From Oscillospiraceae bacterium (lineage in GTDB: Bacteria; Bacillota; Clostridia; Oscillospirales; Ruminococcaceae), in assembly GCA_017438745.1 (NCBI GenBank), contig JAFRUS010000011.1, forward strand, positions 1-64,000: DNA of 64,000 nucleotides, given 5' to 3'. Of the stretch, positions 9,701 through 20,173 are shown piece by piece (position 1 is the first letter of the stretch; each line of letters opens with the position of its first letter). Below the pieces are notes generated by a model. It saw only the letters and a program-made list of their open reading frames with translations. It was not told the DNA's origin and did not search any database. The translations under genes were made by a program, and so were the position numbers.

Positions 9701-9800
9701 CAGCGGATTTCAGCGGATCTTTAGTCTCTTTTTCGCATGATGCAGTCACAACAGTAAGTGACAGTGCGAGTATAAAGCTTATTATTCTCTTTATTTTCAT
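6714..9800 (-). CDS. Large lipoprotein: propeller-like repeats plus extracellular solute-binding domain
   Basis: 1028 residues. A lipoprotein signal peptide ends in the lipobox TASC (Cys at about residue 22). Residues about 60-600 carry repeated strands with motifs such as DDGKIYFI, DKDGNVVLTS and PDGTFYYISS, as in beta-propeller proteins. Residues about 630-1028 resemble family 1 solute-binding proteins: NDIPDIIMMDNLDLSAYI, LFTDLRQIADAD, DCLYTIPAGI and KESAWEFIRYIL. The ordinary family has only the binding domain, so the roughly 600-residue front half is unusual. It lies 64 bases downstream of the anti-sigma gene, has an AAAGGA Shine-Dalgarno, and probably belongs to the ECF sigma unit. No transporter permease genes are adjacent, so a sensing role is as plausible as uptake. 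Confidence 0.8.
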   Translation of the reverse strand: MKIKRIISFILALSLTVVTASCEKETKDPLKSADSVTEGEIKNTSWEKKASGYDTITLFYDEEKVSDEDLTGAYPAAVSNDKIYYFKPVDPESVFASETNGYIVDMTDSSVTADDHDETEARKIIYRDDKKMVYYGTGEEYDKIFSSDLNGGNKKILDTEKVWYAHSDSSGNIYVMERNNILKYFDSSFNLVKQTDLSDQMSQDLYLSDLCVSDDGKIYFIMDLKYEYYTIYTLDENDKLTKLTGENPLGDIVTGFFTDKDGNVVLTSQQSVDVIDPKTGDLVHMYDLYGVNDFIGPSENYDMVYVCSDGIYGYSYEDDSKELIVSDDKLPKLASNFRSAYLNGNSLYVALADVGSSYLYEIDRKTGETIITECEGNGPSCISPDGTFYYISSEHMLKGSDDGYTYESVCNSVYRHEKDGNDTPLFTLPELHFEAYTGGMIMNSSGDLMIVYQDEEDNACIMVYDTTGNLKNTIFPEVNEEHYGISLVRNDNNTEYIVVEEYGPDEPCKIYKYDHEKCDMGEKVTSFSYSDSWPVFRNGYGDHDIIMYEDTEILGWNENTGKTESIASFSEFTSNCYRSGESLAVSDTEILCNDGIKLVKADEERLAVLNSREVITLAVPYDYNTMNLVSEFNKKSDTCYILTKDYSKYWNDAEADTGKSYNDIVGDALSRDIINNDIPDIIMMDNLDLSAYIMKGLFTDLRQIADADPQFDPNSISGYITDLFTYNDCLYTIPAGIIQSVLFSDEKHEKWDYNEFASLDTGDKDLFPYNNLVFNTEYMYYDNAIANTLLTYCTEHVDLAGKKCNFDNDEFASLIKFLKQEVLTSEEVNELNESGDYLNREYILVPERISSVNDYLQETGVFFNSTSDIKYVSGWPSDKGGTRIIEPVMSFGITSSSEHKESAWEFIRYILGVFENNYQNGQYSYITSDGYGSISISCVSSNSSLMENQINEDVKMSYSDEYTDFTSEDEKAYRSIYTMPAVTDMMYRKVSDIVNSELDEYFYSEDRTAEEVAKSIQNKVTLYLNEIS

Positions 9801-9864
9801 TTATTTTTCCTTTCGTTCATATACACATTTTATTCGCGCTTCTCTCAGGTATTCAAACTGTATA

Positions 9865-10866
9865 TTATACCGGCCACAGATTTTCCTTCACGGAAAGTGA
9901 AGTTCTGACTGAATTAGCCTTTGTACAGTCATACGCGAATATTCCGAAGTAGGATGTTTTCCCGCTCTCGGATGATACTTTAATGAAATCAGGAATATCT
10001 TCCGGCACACGAAGCTTTTTGCTGACGGTATAATCCAGTTCAAAGAAATTCACAGGAATAAGCTCACCGTTTCTTCTGACAAATGCGTGAAGTTCTCCTG
10101 TTTTAACTTCAAATTCAGTATCAGCGTCAAGCGCTTCTCTTACTGTAATGCCGTCGATTTTTACAGGAGCATCTTTATTCTGAAATTTGGAAACGATTTT
10201 CTGGAAACCGGCGCGGGAATTTGCGTCGCCCTTAAACTGATCTGTTTCCGTAAGATTCAAAGCTTCCTCTTCGGTGATACGTTCGTTAGTGTGGAGAAGA
10301 TAATTGATATTTCCCTCTTTATCATATCCTGCAACATAGGCGTCTTCGGTAAATACGGTTTTACCGCCTGCGGAAATTACTTTTACAAACAACTCTTTTC
10401 CTTCTGTCTCGGTGATCTTATACGGGATAAGGCCAAGGGAAAGAAGAATTCCGGCCTCAGGAGTATTATAGTTTTCCACTTCAGGAGCTTTTACAAACTT
10501 TCTGTAATTTTCGCTGCTGTCGAGGGGGATGCTGATGAAACCGAAGTCAGCGCGGTCTTCATTGAATTCATCAATGCTTTTCTGAAGCTCTTCATCATAA
10601 ACGACCTCAGAAACGCTTGTTTCCGTGTCATCAAATGGTTTGTTACTGTTGAGCTGACCGTAAACCGGCAGTGCGATACACAGTACTGCAGCCAGCGAAG
10701 CGCATACAGTGATGATCTTTCCCCTGGTGTTATGTTCTTTATTCTTTACGGCTACAATTATTTCGCCGGACAGTTCGTTATGAAACTGCAGATCTTCAGG
10801 CACTTCCGAGCCTAAAAGATTTCCAAGCATTTTATCCAGACGTTCGTCGTTATACTTACTCTTCAT
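9865..10866 (-). CDS. Membrane-spanning anti-sigma factor-like protein
   Basis: 333 residues. A cytoplasmic N-terminus of about 48 residues (DKMLGNLLGSEVPEDL, typical of sigma-binding segments), one transmembrane helix about 50-68 (IITVCASLAAVLCIALPVYG), then an extracellular domain of about 265 residues. No zinc-binding HxxxCxxC motif is present. Its start overlaps the end of the sigma factor gene by 11 bases, indicating translational coupling. Role inferred from context: it should hold the ECF sigma factor inactive until an extracellular signal arrives. The outer domain is not recognised. Confidence 0.75.
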   Translation of the reverse strand: MKSKYNDERLDKMLGNLLGSEVPEDLQFHNELSGEIIVAVKNKEHNTRGKIITVCASLAAVLCIALPVYGQLNSNKPFDDTETSVSEVVYDEELQKSIDEFNEDRADFGFISIPLDSSENYRKFVKAPEVENYNTPEAGILLSLGLIPYKITETEGKELFVKVISAGGKTVFTEDAYVAGYDKEGNINYLLHTNERITEEEALNLTETDQFKGDANSRAGFQKIVSKFQNKDAPVKIDGITVREALDADTEFEVKTGELHAFVRRNGELIPVNFFELDYTVSKKLRVPEDIPDFIKVSSESGKTSYFGIFAYDCTKANSVRTSLSVKENLWPV

Positions 10867-11365
10867 GTTCCATCTCCTTCCTTAAAAGTACTTTCGCCGC
10901 GTTAAGACGTGATTTTACTGTACCTGTCGGTATACCGAGAATTTCAGCTGTTTCTTTTTCGGAATAGTCATTGAAATATCTTAAAACAACTACCACGCGG
11001 TATTTTTCAGACAGTCGTTTTACAGCTTTAAGCAGTTCTTTATATTCTTCATGAGTCGCTGTATCATCATCGTCCGGTATCATTTCAAAGAATTCATCAT
11101 GCTCATCGTTTGATCCGAACAGCAGCGGTCTTGAATTATACAGTCGTCTTAGCGTGGATTTATAGGTATTCACACAGATCCTGAATATCCATTTTTCAAA
11201 TTCCTGCGAGGCATCATAGGTTTTATAATACTTAAGTGCTCTGAGACAGGTGTCCTGAAAAAGGTCAGCAGCATCGTGATGATCTCTGCAGAGGTTGATG
11301 CAGAGTCGCGACAGTCGTTCTCCGCATTTTTCAATATGTTCGCTGATATCAGTTTTGCTTTTCAA
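10856..11365 (-). CDS. ECF-type RNA polymerase sigma factor
   Basis: 169 residues. Sigma region 2 is seen in DAADLFQDTCLRALKYYKTY and FEKWIFRICVNTYKSTLRR. Region 4 is seen in LSEKYRVVVVLRYFNDYSEKETAEILGIPTGTVKSRLNAAKVLLRK as a helix-turn-helix. There is no region 1.1 or 3, which is the extracytoplasmic-function layout. The start codon is TTG at 11363-11365, supported by AAAGGAG six bases upstream. It is the first gene of the unit with anti-sigma and lipoprotein. Confidence 0.9.
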   Translation of the reverse strand: MKSKTDISEHIEKCGERLSRLCINLCRDHHDAADLFQDTCLRALKYYKTYDASQEFEKWIFRICVNTYKSTLRRLYNSRPLLFGSNDEHDEFFEMIPDDDDTATHEEYKELLKAVKRLSEKYRVVVVLRYFNDYSEKETAEILGIPTGTVKSRLNAAKVLLRKEMEHEE

Positions 11366-11489
11366 ATGCTGCTCCTTTCCTTGTTTTGAAGTCCTTCATT
11401 ATATATTACTCATTCGCTGCACTAAAAGTTCGGTGAATTTTAAAAAATTATTTATAATCAGTGTTTTTCCTGAGAAAATTTGCTGTACA

Positions 11490-11515
11490 TAAAAAAAGCG
11501 GGGATGTTCCCCGCT
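11490..11515 (-). terminator. Terminator of the diguanylate cyclase gene
   Basis: AGCGGGGA and TCCCCGCT around a 3-base loop. On the minus strand the stem runs into seven T. It lies 11 bases after the stop codon at 11526. Confidence 0.85.
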
Positions 11516-11525
11516 CTTGTCTTAT

Positions 11526-12611
11526 TCATCTTTTTCTTTGTCTGGTTTTGCCGGTTCTCGCGTAAAACTCTTTCTTTTCCTCATACAGCATTTCATCGGC
11601 CTGGTGGTAAAGGGAGTCTATCGTACTTCCCTCTGATTTCATAGCGTAGCCGATGGAACAGGTGTAAGGAGTTTCAGAGACTTCAGCTCTGATACGTTCG
11701 ATGAGTGATTTGACCTCATCTTCGCCGGAACCTATGCACAGAATAACGTATTCGTCGCCGCCTATTCTGTAGACGCGCTGTCCTTTTTTATGAGCTGCCG
11801 TCCAGAAACAGTCAGCCAGTGCCTTGAGTGCAGTGTCTCCGGCCACATGACCTTCGCTGTCGTTTATTTCCTTTAAGCCGTTCATATCCATTGTTATAAC
11901 TGCCGTTACATCATTGATATATTTTTCAGCATCGGAATAATAGGTCTGACGGTTTAAAAGTTTTGTCAGCGGATCACGTTTTGTGAACTGCTGAAGCAGA
12001 TAAACGTAGTAAAGCATGATGTCGATTGCAATTGTAATGTTGAACCAGTGCATATCAGCTGTTTCAACGAACAGAGGTGCAACGAGGCAGAACAGCGAAG
12101 TTAGAGCCATGTAGAACAGTATTCTGTAATCTTCTCTTTGTTTTCTGCCGCTTTTAAATACGTTTATGAGGAGATAAGCAAGATAAAGTGCATTGATGAA
12201 ATACGTCAGATATCCAAGAGTTCCTCTGTGAAAATGATTATGTTCATCTATGATGAAAACTATACCGGTCGGTATTGAAATAAAACACAGTGCTGCGTTG
12301 AGGATCGCAGGAAACAGAAGATAGGCTTTCTGTTTCGGATAAACTATCATAACTATATTAACAAGAATAAATGCAATAAGCGAATAGCATACGGCACTCA
12401 GTACAGGCCTGAGAATATTGAAATTCTCCTGATTTCCGAGATAAGTTTCAATGTAACAGGCCACTGAGTATAACAGAAGCATAACATTGGTAGCAGCTAT
12501 CCGGTTTACCATTCTTTTTTCAAGATGTATTTCAGAAGTCAGAGCTATAGTCATTCCCAGAATAAGGACCAGCATTCCCCAGTGGTCAGAAAAATAATCA
12601 AATACAGACAT
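11526..12611 (-). CDS. Membrane-bound diguanylate cyclase (GGDEF domain)
   Basis: 361 residues. Residues 1-200 form about six to seven hydrophobic helices with no recognised sensor fold. Residues about 205-361 are a GGDEF domain with DPLTKLLNRQTYYSDAE, TMDMNGLKEINDSEGHVAGD and the active-site variant GGDEY (284-288). GGDEY is compatible with cyclic-di-GMP synthesis because the GG(D/E)E core is kept. No RxxD inhibitory site is obvious. It follows ligA by 29 bases on the same strand and may be read with it. Confidence 0.88.
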   Translation of the reverse strand: MSVFDYFSDHWGMLVLILGMTIALTSEIHLEKRMVNRIAATNVMLLLYSVACYIETYLGNQENFNILRPVLSAVCYSLIAFILVNIVMIVYPKQKAYLLFPAILNAALCFISIPTGIVFIIDEHNHFHRGTLGYLTYFINALYLAYLLINVFKSGRKQREDYRILFYMALTSLFCLVAPLFVETADMHWFNITIAIDIMLYYVYLLQQFTKRDPLTKLLNRQTYYSDAEKYINDVTAVITMDMNGLKEINDSEGHVAGDTALKALADCFWTAAHKKGQRVYRIGGDEYVILCIGSGEDEVKSLIERIRAEVSETPYTCSIGYAMKSEGSTIDSLYHQADEMLYEEKKEFYARTGKTRQRKR

Positions 12612-12640
12612 ACGATCCCCCCACCCTTAAATTAAAATTT

Positions 12641-14623
<1,983 letters not shown>

Positions 14624-14650
14624 TCATATATCTCCTTTATAAACACATTC

Positions 14651-14681
14651 AGGGAACTGCGAAACCAGTTGGCAGTTCCCT
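14651..14681 (-). terminator. Hairpin between hisI and ligA
   Basis: AGGGAACTG (14651-14659) and CAGTTCCCT (14673-14681) form a 9-bp perfect stem. On the minus strand there is no T-run after it. It may be a weak terminator or an mRNA processing or stability element dividing his from ligA. Confidence 0.4.
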
Positions 14682-14688
14682 AGAAAAA

Positions 14689-15024
14689 TTATCCGTAAAT
14701 TTCATTGAAGAAGCATGAATAGCTTCCTGTGTGACAGGCAACGCCTGTCTGTTCTACATTTACGAGAAGTGTATCATTGTCACAGTCACCGTAAATGGAT
14801 ACGACTTTCTGAAGATGTCCGCTTGTAGCTCCCTTGTTCCAGTATTCCTGACGTGAGCGGCTCCAGAACCATGTATATCCTGTTTCAAGTGTTTTCTTAA
14901 GACTTTCTTTGTTCATATATGCAAGCATAAGAACGGTTTTTGTATTGACCTCATAGCATATAGCCGGGATAAGTTCTCCCTTTACAAAGAATTTATCGAG
15001 GTCATTAAGATCGATCTTTACCAT
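14689..15024 (-). CDS. hisI: Phosphoribosyl-AMP cyclohydrolase
   Basis: 111 residues, matching stand-alone HisI without a fused HisE domain. It opens the adenine ring of phosphoribosyl-AMP in histidine synthesis. Family motifs are [35 protein letters not shown] and the metal-binding [21 protein letters not shown]. It follows hisF by 12 bases. Confidence 0.95.
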   Translation of the reverse strand: MVKIDLNDLDKFFVKGELIPAICYEVNTKTVLMLAYMNKESLKKTLETGYTWFWSRSRQEYWNKGATSGHLQKVVSIYGDCDNDTLLVNVEQTGVACHTGSYSCFFNEIYG

Positions 15025-15036
15025 ATAATCTCCTTA

Positions 15037-15792
15037 TTATCTGACAATAACGCCTTTATTTCTGCAGTAGTCCTTTACTTCGCCTACTGTAAGTTCCTTA
15101 AAGTGGAAAAGTGAAGCAGCAAGAGCGGCTGTAGCTCCTGTCTTTTCAAATACTTCATAGAAGTCGTTTATCTTTCCTGCACCGCCGCTTGCAATAACAG
15201 GGATAGAACAGTTATCACATACAGCCTTAAGCATTTCAATGTCAAATCCGGCCTTTGTTCCGTCAGCATCAATGGAATTGAGACAGATCTCTCCGGCACC
15301 GAGTTTTTCGATAGTGTGTACCCAGTCAATAAGATCAAGCTTCATGTCAACACGTCCGCCGTTGATATATACTGTCCACTTGTGATCAGCGATCTTCTTT
15401 GCGTCAATACCAACACAGATGCACTGGCTTCCGAAAATGTCAGCACCTGCTCTTATAAGATCAGGATTCTTTACAGCCTGTGAATTTACAGAAACTTTAT
15501 CCGCACCGGCTCTGAGAGTTTCACGGATATCATCAACTGTCTTTATGCCGCCGCCTACTGTAAGAGGAACGAAAACCTTCTTTGCAGTTTCACGTACAAC
15601 ATCGAGAAATACACCTCTGCCTTCAAAAGAAGCAGTGATATCATAGAAAACTATTTCATCAGCACCCTGCTTGTTGTACTCCTCAGCACAAGCAACAGGA
15701 TCACCGACTTCCTTAATACCTTCAAAATTAACGCCCTTGACTACCTTGCCGTCACGCACATCAAGGCACGGTATGATTCTCTTTGCAAGCAT
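15037..15792 (-). CDS. hisF: Imidazole glycerol phosphate synthase, cyclase subunit
   Basis: 251 residues, a full (beta/alpha)8 barrel. The N-terminus [23 protein letters not shown] carries the catalytic Asp11, and the second catalytic Asp is in [15 protein letters not shown]. Phosphate loops [11 protein letters not shown] and IASGGAGK are present. It pairs with HisH, which supplies ammonia. Three bases separate it from hisA. Confidence 0.97.
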   Translation of the reverse strand: MLAKRIIPCLDVRDGKVVKGVNFEGIKEVGDPVACAEEYNKQGADEIVFYDITASFEGRGVFLDVVRETAKKVFVPLTVGGGIKTVDDIRETLRAGADKVSVNSQAVKNPDLIRAGADIFGSQCICVGIDAKKIADHKWTVYINGGRVDMKLDLIDWVHTIEKLGAGEICLNSIDADGTKAGFDIEMLKAVCDNCSIPVIASGGAGKINDFYEVFEKTGATAALAASLFHFKELTVGEVKDYCRNKGVIVR

Positions 15793-15795
15793 CTG

Positions 15796-16524
15796 TTATT
15801 CTCCTTCCGCTACTGCGATAGCCTCTCTCAGATCAAGAGTTCCCTTGTAGATAGACTTGCCACAGATAGTTCCGTAAAGGTTCATTGCTTTACAGATTTT
15901 AATGTCTTCAATTGTGTGAACGCCGCCGCTTGCGATGATATTGCACTGCTCATCAGTGCCTTCTGCAAGAGCTTTAAGCTGTTCGGCATTTACTCCAGAG
16001 AGCGTTCCGTCCTTTGAAATATCTGTAAAGATAAAATACTTTACGCCGAATTTTATCATTATATTTGCAAGCTGGATGTAGTTCACATCTGATTCTTCAA
16101 GCCATCCTTCAGTGGCAACCATACCGTTCATGGCATCGATACCTACAACGATCTTTTCGCTGCCGAACTTGTCGATCGCTTCCTTTACGAGCTTAGGATT
16201 TTTAAGAGCAACTGAACCGAGAATAACTCTGGAAATACCCATACGGAGATATTCATCAATTGTTTCAAGACTTCTGATACCGCCGCCGAGCTCTACCTTA
16301 AGACCTGTCTTTTCTGCAACGTCAGTGTAGATCTTTGTATTTACCGGTCTTCCCTCTTTGGCACCGTCAAGATCAACCATGTGGATCCATTCAGCACCGG
16401 CTGCTTCAAAACCCTTAGCAGTTTCGAGATAGTCAGAAGCTACCTTTTCAACGGTATTGAAGTCGCCTTTGAAAAGTCTTACACAGTTTCCGTCTTTAAT
16501 ATCTATAGCTGGAAGTATTATCAT
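15796..16524 (-). CDS. hisA: ProFAR isomerase (phosphoribosylformimino-AICAR ribotide isomerase)
   Basis: 242 residues. It catalyses the Amadori rearrangement before HisF/HisH. MIILPAIDIKDGNCVRLFKGDF contains the catalytic Asp8, and FTDISKDGTLSGVN contains the second Asp. The phosphate site is ELGGGIRSLETIDEYL. It overlaps hisH by 4 bases (ATGA type), consistent with coupled translation. Confidence 0.96.
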   Translation of the reverse strand: MIILPAIDIKDGNCVRLFKGDFNTVEKVASDYLETAKGFEAAGAEWIHMVDLDGAKEGRPVNTKIYTDVAEKTGLKVELGGGIRSLETIDEYLRMGISRVILGSVALKNPKLVKEAIDKFGSEKIVVGIDAMNGMVATEGWLEESDVNYIQLANIMIKFGVKYFIFTDISKDGTLSGVNAEQLKALAEGTDEQCNIIASGGVHTIEDIKICKAMNLYGTICGKSIYKGTLDLREAIAVAEGE

Positions 16525-17126
16525 TTTATAAGCCCTCCGAAGTTTTTAAGTATCTGTAAGCCTGTGTTTCCGCTCTTTTCAGGGTGGAACTGAGCGCCAA
16601 AGACAAATTTGCCGTCTGTAACAAGTGCCGGTACCTTATCCGGATATTCACAATACGCAGCAATGTTTGCATCGTCACAGTAAGCCTGGAATGAATGAAC
16701 GAAATAAACGTACTCATTGTCGCCGAGACCGTTCATAAGAGGACAGTCATTAAGCTTTTCGAGCTTGTTCCAGCCCATATGCGGGATGATATATCCAGGG
16801 GCTACTATTTTGTCAACCTTACCGCCGATAAGTCCGAGGCCATCTGTTTCCTCGAATTCATAGCCTTTTTCAAAAAGCATCTGCATTCCGAGACAGATAC
16901 CAAGAAGCGGCTTTTTCTTTCCTTCTTCCTTGATAACATCAGTAAGTCCTGAGTTTCCGAGCATTTTCATAGCTTCCGGAAAAGCACCTACGCCCGGAAG
17001 AATGAGTGCATCAGCTTTTATAAGGTCATCCTTGTCGGATGTGAGTTTGTTTTCAAAACCTAAGTAATCCAGTGCATTCTTTACGCTGAAAATATTGCCT
17101 GCACCGTAATCGATAATTGCGATCAT
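16521..17126 (-). CDS. hisH: Imidazole glycerol phosphate synthase, glutaminase subunit
   Basis: 201 residues, a class I glutamine amidotransferase. The nucleophile Cys is in LLGICLGMQMLFEKG, the His and Glu in GAQFHPEKSG, and the oxyanion strand in PGVGAFPEAMKML. All catalytic residues are present, unlike the GatD homologue at 28804. Adjacent start/stop codons link it to hisB. Confidence 0.97.
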   Translation of the reverse strand: MIAIIDYGAGNIFSVKNALDYLGFENKLTSDKDDLIKADALILPGVGAFPEAMKMLGNSGLTDVIKEEGKKKPLLGICLGMQMLFEKGYEFEETDGLGLIGGKVDKIVAPGYIIPHMGWNKLEKLNDCPLMNGLGDNEYVYFVHSFQAYCDDANIAAYCEYPDKVPALVTDGKFVFGAQFHPEKSGNTGLQILKNFGGLIK

Positions 17127-17716
17127 CAGAGAACTCCTTTCGTGGAAAGTGTCTTTCCGCTTTCAGTAAACTCCACTGCTTCCTTAAGAGCGTGTGCGCA
17201 GGACTTGTAGATAGCCTCGCACTTGTGGTGATCGTTTGAGCCGTACATGAGGTTTATGTGCATTGTAATGCCAGCGTTGAAGGCGAAAGCTCTGAAGAAC
17301 TCCTCTGTAAGGCATACGTCATATCCTCCGCAGCTCTGGTTTGTAAATTCCGCATTGAATACGAGGAACGGTCTGTTGCTTATGTCAAGGCTTGTCATAG
17401 CAAGAGACTCGTCCATCGGAATGTAGAATGTACCGTAGCGCTTGATGCCTGACTTGTCGCCCAGAGCAGCTGCAAGAGCCTGTCCGAGAGCGATACCTGT
17501 ATCTTCTACAGTGTGGTGTCCGTCAACGTGAAGATCGCCCTTTACGCTTATATCCATGCTGATACCGCTGTGTACGGAAAGTGCTGTGAGCATGTGGTCA
17601 AAAAAGCCGATACCTGTATCAATATTGGCTGTGCCTTTTCCGTCAAGGGTAACTTTTATATTTATATCTGTTTCACGGGTAGTACGTGTAACTTTTCCTG
17701 TTCTTTCCATAATCAT
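17126..17716 (-). CDS. hisB: Imidazoleglycerol-phosphate dehydratase
   Basis: 196 residues, the monofunctional dehydratase without a histidinol-phosphatase domain. Manganese-binding motifs are DGHHTVEDTGIALGQAL, FFDHMLTALSVHSG and NDHHKCEAIYKSCAHALKEA. The first ATG is preferred because GGAG is 8 bases upstream, and it forms an ATGA overlap with hisC. A second ATG two codons later is possible. Confidence 0.96.
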   Translation of the reverse strand: MIMERTGKVTRTTRETDINIKVTLDGKGTANIDTGIGFFDHMLTALSVHSGISMDISVKGDLHVDGHHTVEDTGIALGQALAAALGDKSGIKRYGTFYIPMDESLAMTSLDISNRPFLVFNAEFTNQSCGGYDVCLTEEFFRAFAFNAGITMHINLMYGSNDHHKCEAIYKSCAHALKEAVEFTESGKTLSTKGVL

Positions 17717-18771
17717 TTCAGGATCTCCTTAAGAGCTGCAAAGAGCTCGTCCATTTCTTCAGGTGTACCTACTGTGATTCTGAGGTGGTTGTTGATTCTC
17801 GGCTTGTTCCAGTATCTTACGAAGATCTTCTTTTCCTTAAGTGCTGCAAAGATTTCTGAAGCTGGTTTTGACTTATGTGAAGCGAATATGAAGTTACTCT
17901 TTGAATCAGTAAACTCAAATCCGAGTTCTGCAAGCTTTTTCTTTGAATATTCTCTTGTGTCCACGATCTTCTTAACCGTACTTACGAAATATTCTTCATC
18001 TTTTATAGCCTCGGCTCCGCAGAGCTGTGTAAGAGGAGTCATTGTATATGAGTTGATGGAGAACTTTACGTCATTCATGTACTTAATGAGCTTTTCACTG
18101 CCTATTGCATATCCGATTCTCATGCCTGCCATTGAACGGGATTTTGAAAAGGTCTGGATAACAAGCAGATTTTCGTACTTATCGATAAGTGAAAGTGCAC
18201 TTTCAGCACCGAAATCAACGTAAGCTTCGTCGATTATAACAACTGAATCGGCATTTGCCTTAACGATGTCTTCTATCATTGAAAGTCTTTCCTCGCAGCC
18301 TGTAGGTGCATTAGGATTAGGGAAAATGATTCCCCCGTTCTCACACTTGTAGTCTGCTGGATCTATCTTAAAATCAGCTGTAAGCGGCTTCTGAACAAAC
18401 GGTATTCTGTAAACATCTGCCCATACATCGTAGAATGAGTATGTTATGTCAGGGAAAAGTACCGGCTTTTCTGAATTGAAGAATGTCAGAAAAGCAACTG
18501 AAATAACGTCGTCTGAACCTACGCCTACAAATACCTGTGAAGGCTTTACGTTATATCTTTCTGCAATGGCATCAACGAGAACTGTCGCATCCGGATCAGG
18601 ATAGAGTCTCATTTTATCGCAGTTATATTCGTCAAGTATCCTTTTTACCTTTGGTGAAGGAGGATACGGGTTTTCATTGGTATTAAGCTTTATTACTTTT
18701 TCTTTCGGCTGTTCGCCCGGAGTATACGGTACGACTTTGCGTACATTATTCTCCCATGAACCTGTTGACAT
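17713..18771 (-). CDS. hisC: Histidinol-phosphate aminotransferase
   Basis: 352 residues, a class I/II PLP aminotransferase. It shows KLNTNENPYPPSP at the N-terminus, PNAPTG near residue 152, VIIDEAYVDFG, and the PLP lysine in QTFSKSRSMAGMRIGYAIG. The terminal Arg is in NHLRITVGTPEE. It is separated from hisD by 96 bases that contain a strong hairpin, the only sizeable gap in the his operon. Confidence 0.96.
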   Translation of the reverse strand: MSTGSWENNVRKVVPYTPGEQPKEKVIKLNTNENPYPPSPKVKRILDEYNCDKMRLYPDPDATVLVDAIAERYNVKPSQVFVGVGSDDVISVAFLTFFNSEKPVLFPDITYSFYDVWADVYRIPFVQKPLTADFKIDPADYKCENGGIIFPNPNAPTGCEERLSMIEDIVKANADSVVIIDEAYVDFGAESALSLIDKYENLLVIQTFSKSRSMAGMRIGYAIGSEKLIKYMNDVKFSINSYTMTPLTQLCGAEAIKDEEYFVSTVKKIVDTREYSKKKLAELGFEFTDSKSNFIFASHKSKPASEIFAALKEKKIFVRYWNKPRINNHLRITVGTPEEMDELFAALKEILK

Positions 18772-18833
18772 AATTTTCGCTCCTTAAAAATACTTGCCTC
18801 TTCAGTGTTATGATTTTTCATAAACTTTGAAGA

Positions 18834-18859
18834 GGAATCCGGAAATGTTTCCGGATTCC
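18834..18859 (-). other. Intra-operon hairpin between hisD and hisC
   Basis: GGAATCCGGAAA and TTTCCGGATTCC are perfect 12-base inverted repeats with almost no loop (11 pairs with a 4-base loop). It lies just after the hisD stop codon. No long T-run follows on the minus strand, so a processing or stability role or partial termination is more likely than full termination. Confidence 0.55.
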
Positions 18860-18867
18860 GTCATGCA

Positions 18868-20154
18868 TCATTCAAATCTTACCTTGATAGCATTGGCGTG
18901 AGCTGTAAGACCTTCTCTTTCAGCGATAAGAACAATATCGTCCTTTGCTTCTTCAAGAGCTTCCCTTGTGTAGTAGATAAAGCTTGAACGCTTTGTAAAG
19001 CTCTGAACACCGAGCGGTGAGAAAAATCTTGCTGTTCCGCTTGTAGGAAGAACGTGATTCGGTCCTGCGTAATAGTCGCCGAGCGGTTCTGAAGCGTACT
19101 GGCCAAGGAATACTGAACCGGCATTGTCGAGCTTGCCGATGTATTCAAGCGGATTTTCAAAGAGGACTTCAAGGTGTTCCGGAGCAATGGCATTTGCTAT
19201 TTCAACTGCCTTTTCCTTATCCTCACAGATTATAGCTGCGCCGAAGTCTGTAAGTGACTTTTCGATGATCTCTTTTCTTGAAAGGTATTCCATCTGGCGC
19301 TTTATTTCAGCTTCAGTCTTTTCAACGAGTGATTCATCTGTTGTAACGAGTATTGCTGAAGCAAGTTTGTCGTGTTCTGCCTGTGACATGAGGTCTGCGG
19401 CTACGAACTTCGGATCTGCTGTGCTGTCAGCGAGAACGAGGATCTCACTTGGTCCTGCGATCATGTCGATGTCAACTGTTCCGTAAAGAAGCTTCTTGGC
19501 TGTAGCAACGAAGATGTTGCCAGGACCAACGATCTTGTCAACTTTCGGAATAGTATCAGTACCGTATGCCAGTGCTGCAATGGCCTGAGCACCGCCTGCA
19601 AGGAATACTCTGTCAACACCGCAGAGGGCTGCAGCAACAAGTATATCCTTGTTCGGTGTACCGTCCTTAAGAGGAGGTGTGATCATGATGATCTCTTTAA
19701 CGCCTGCAATCTTTGCAGGAATAGCATTCATAAGAACGCTTGAAGGATATGCAGCTGTACCGCCCGGAACGTAGAGACCAACCTTTGCAAGACCTCTGAT
19801 CCTCTGGCCGAGAATAACACCGTTGTCCTTTGGTGCTATGAAGCTTTCAGTCTTCTGTCTGTTGTGGAAGTCGCTGATGTTTTCGATAGCGTTTAAAAGT
19901 GCGCTTACCAGTTCTTCGTCTGCTTCTGTAAGTGCATCGTTGATTACTTCGCGCGGAACTTCAAAATATTCAGGCAGCTTTCCGTCAAACTTAAGCGTGT
20001 ATTCCTTTACTGCTTCGTCGCCGTTTTTACGTACATTATTTATTATGTCACTTACAATGTCTGTGATTTTTTTATCTGTTTCAACGTTACGTGCTTCAAG
20101 TTCCTTAAGGAACTTGTACTCGTCAGTACCGTTTGCCTTTATTTTCTTTATCAT
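18868..20154 (-). CDS. hisD: Histidinol dehydrogenase
   Basis: 428 residues from the ATG at 20154, the normal length. A longer frame overlapping hisG exists, but AAAGG lies about 11 bases before 20154 and the protein there starts MIKKIKANG, as homologues do. It is a zinc enzyme carrying out the last two oxidations to histidine. Motifs are GLYVPGGTAAYPSSVLMNAIPA, GGAQAIAALAYGT, KIVGPGNIFVATAKK, DMIAGPSEILVLAD, the zinc-binding QAEHD, and GPNHVLPTSGTARF. Confidence 0.96.
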   Translation of the reverse strand: MIKKIKANGTDEYKFLKELEARNVETDKKITDIVSDIINNVRKNGDEAVKEYTLKFDGKLPEYFEVPREVINDALTEADEELVSALLNAIENISDFHNRQKTESFIAPKDNGVILGQRIRGLAKVGLYVPGGTAAYPSSVLMNAIPAKIAGVKEIIMITPPLKDGTPNKDILVAAALCGVDRVFLAGGAQAIAALAYGTDTIPKVDKIVGPGNIFVATAKKLLYGTVDIDMIAGPSEILVLADSTADPKFVAADLMSQAEHDKLASAILVTTDESLVEKTEAEIKRQMEYLSRKEIIEKSLTDFGAAIICEDKEKAVEIANAIAPEHLEVLFENPLEYIGKLDNAGSVFLGQYASEPLGDYYAGPNHVLPTSGTARFFSPLGVQSFTKRSSFIYYTREALEEAKDDIVLIAEREGLTAHANAIKVRFE

Positions 20155-20173
20155 TTTGTAATTATCCTTTCGA

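Noticed and set aside
10087-10815. A 242-codon plus-strand ORF
   Set aside because: It lies entirely opposite the anti-sigma gene, has no Shine-Dalgarno and codes a composition typical of an antisense shadow.
17513-18223. A 236-codon plus-strand ORF across hisB and hisC
   Set aside because: Antisense shadow of two conserved his genes.
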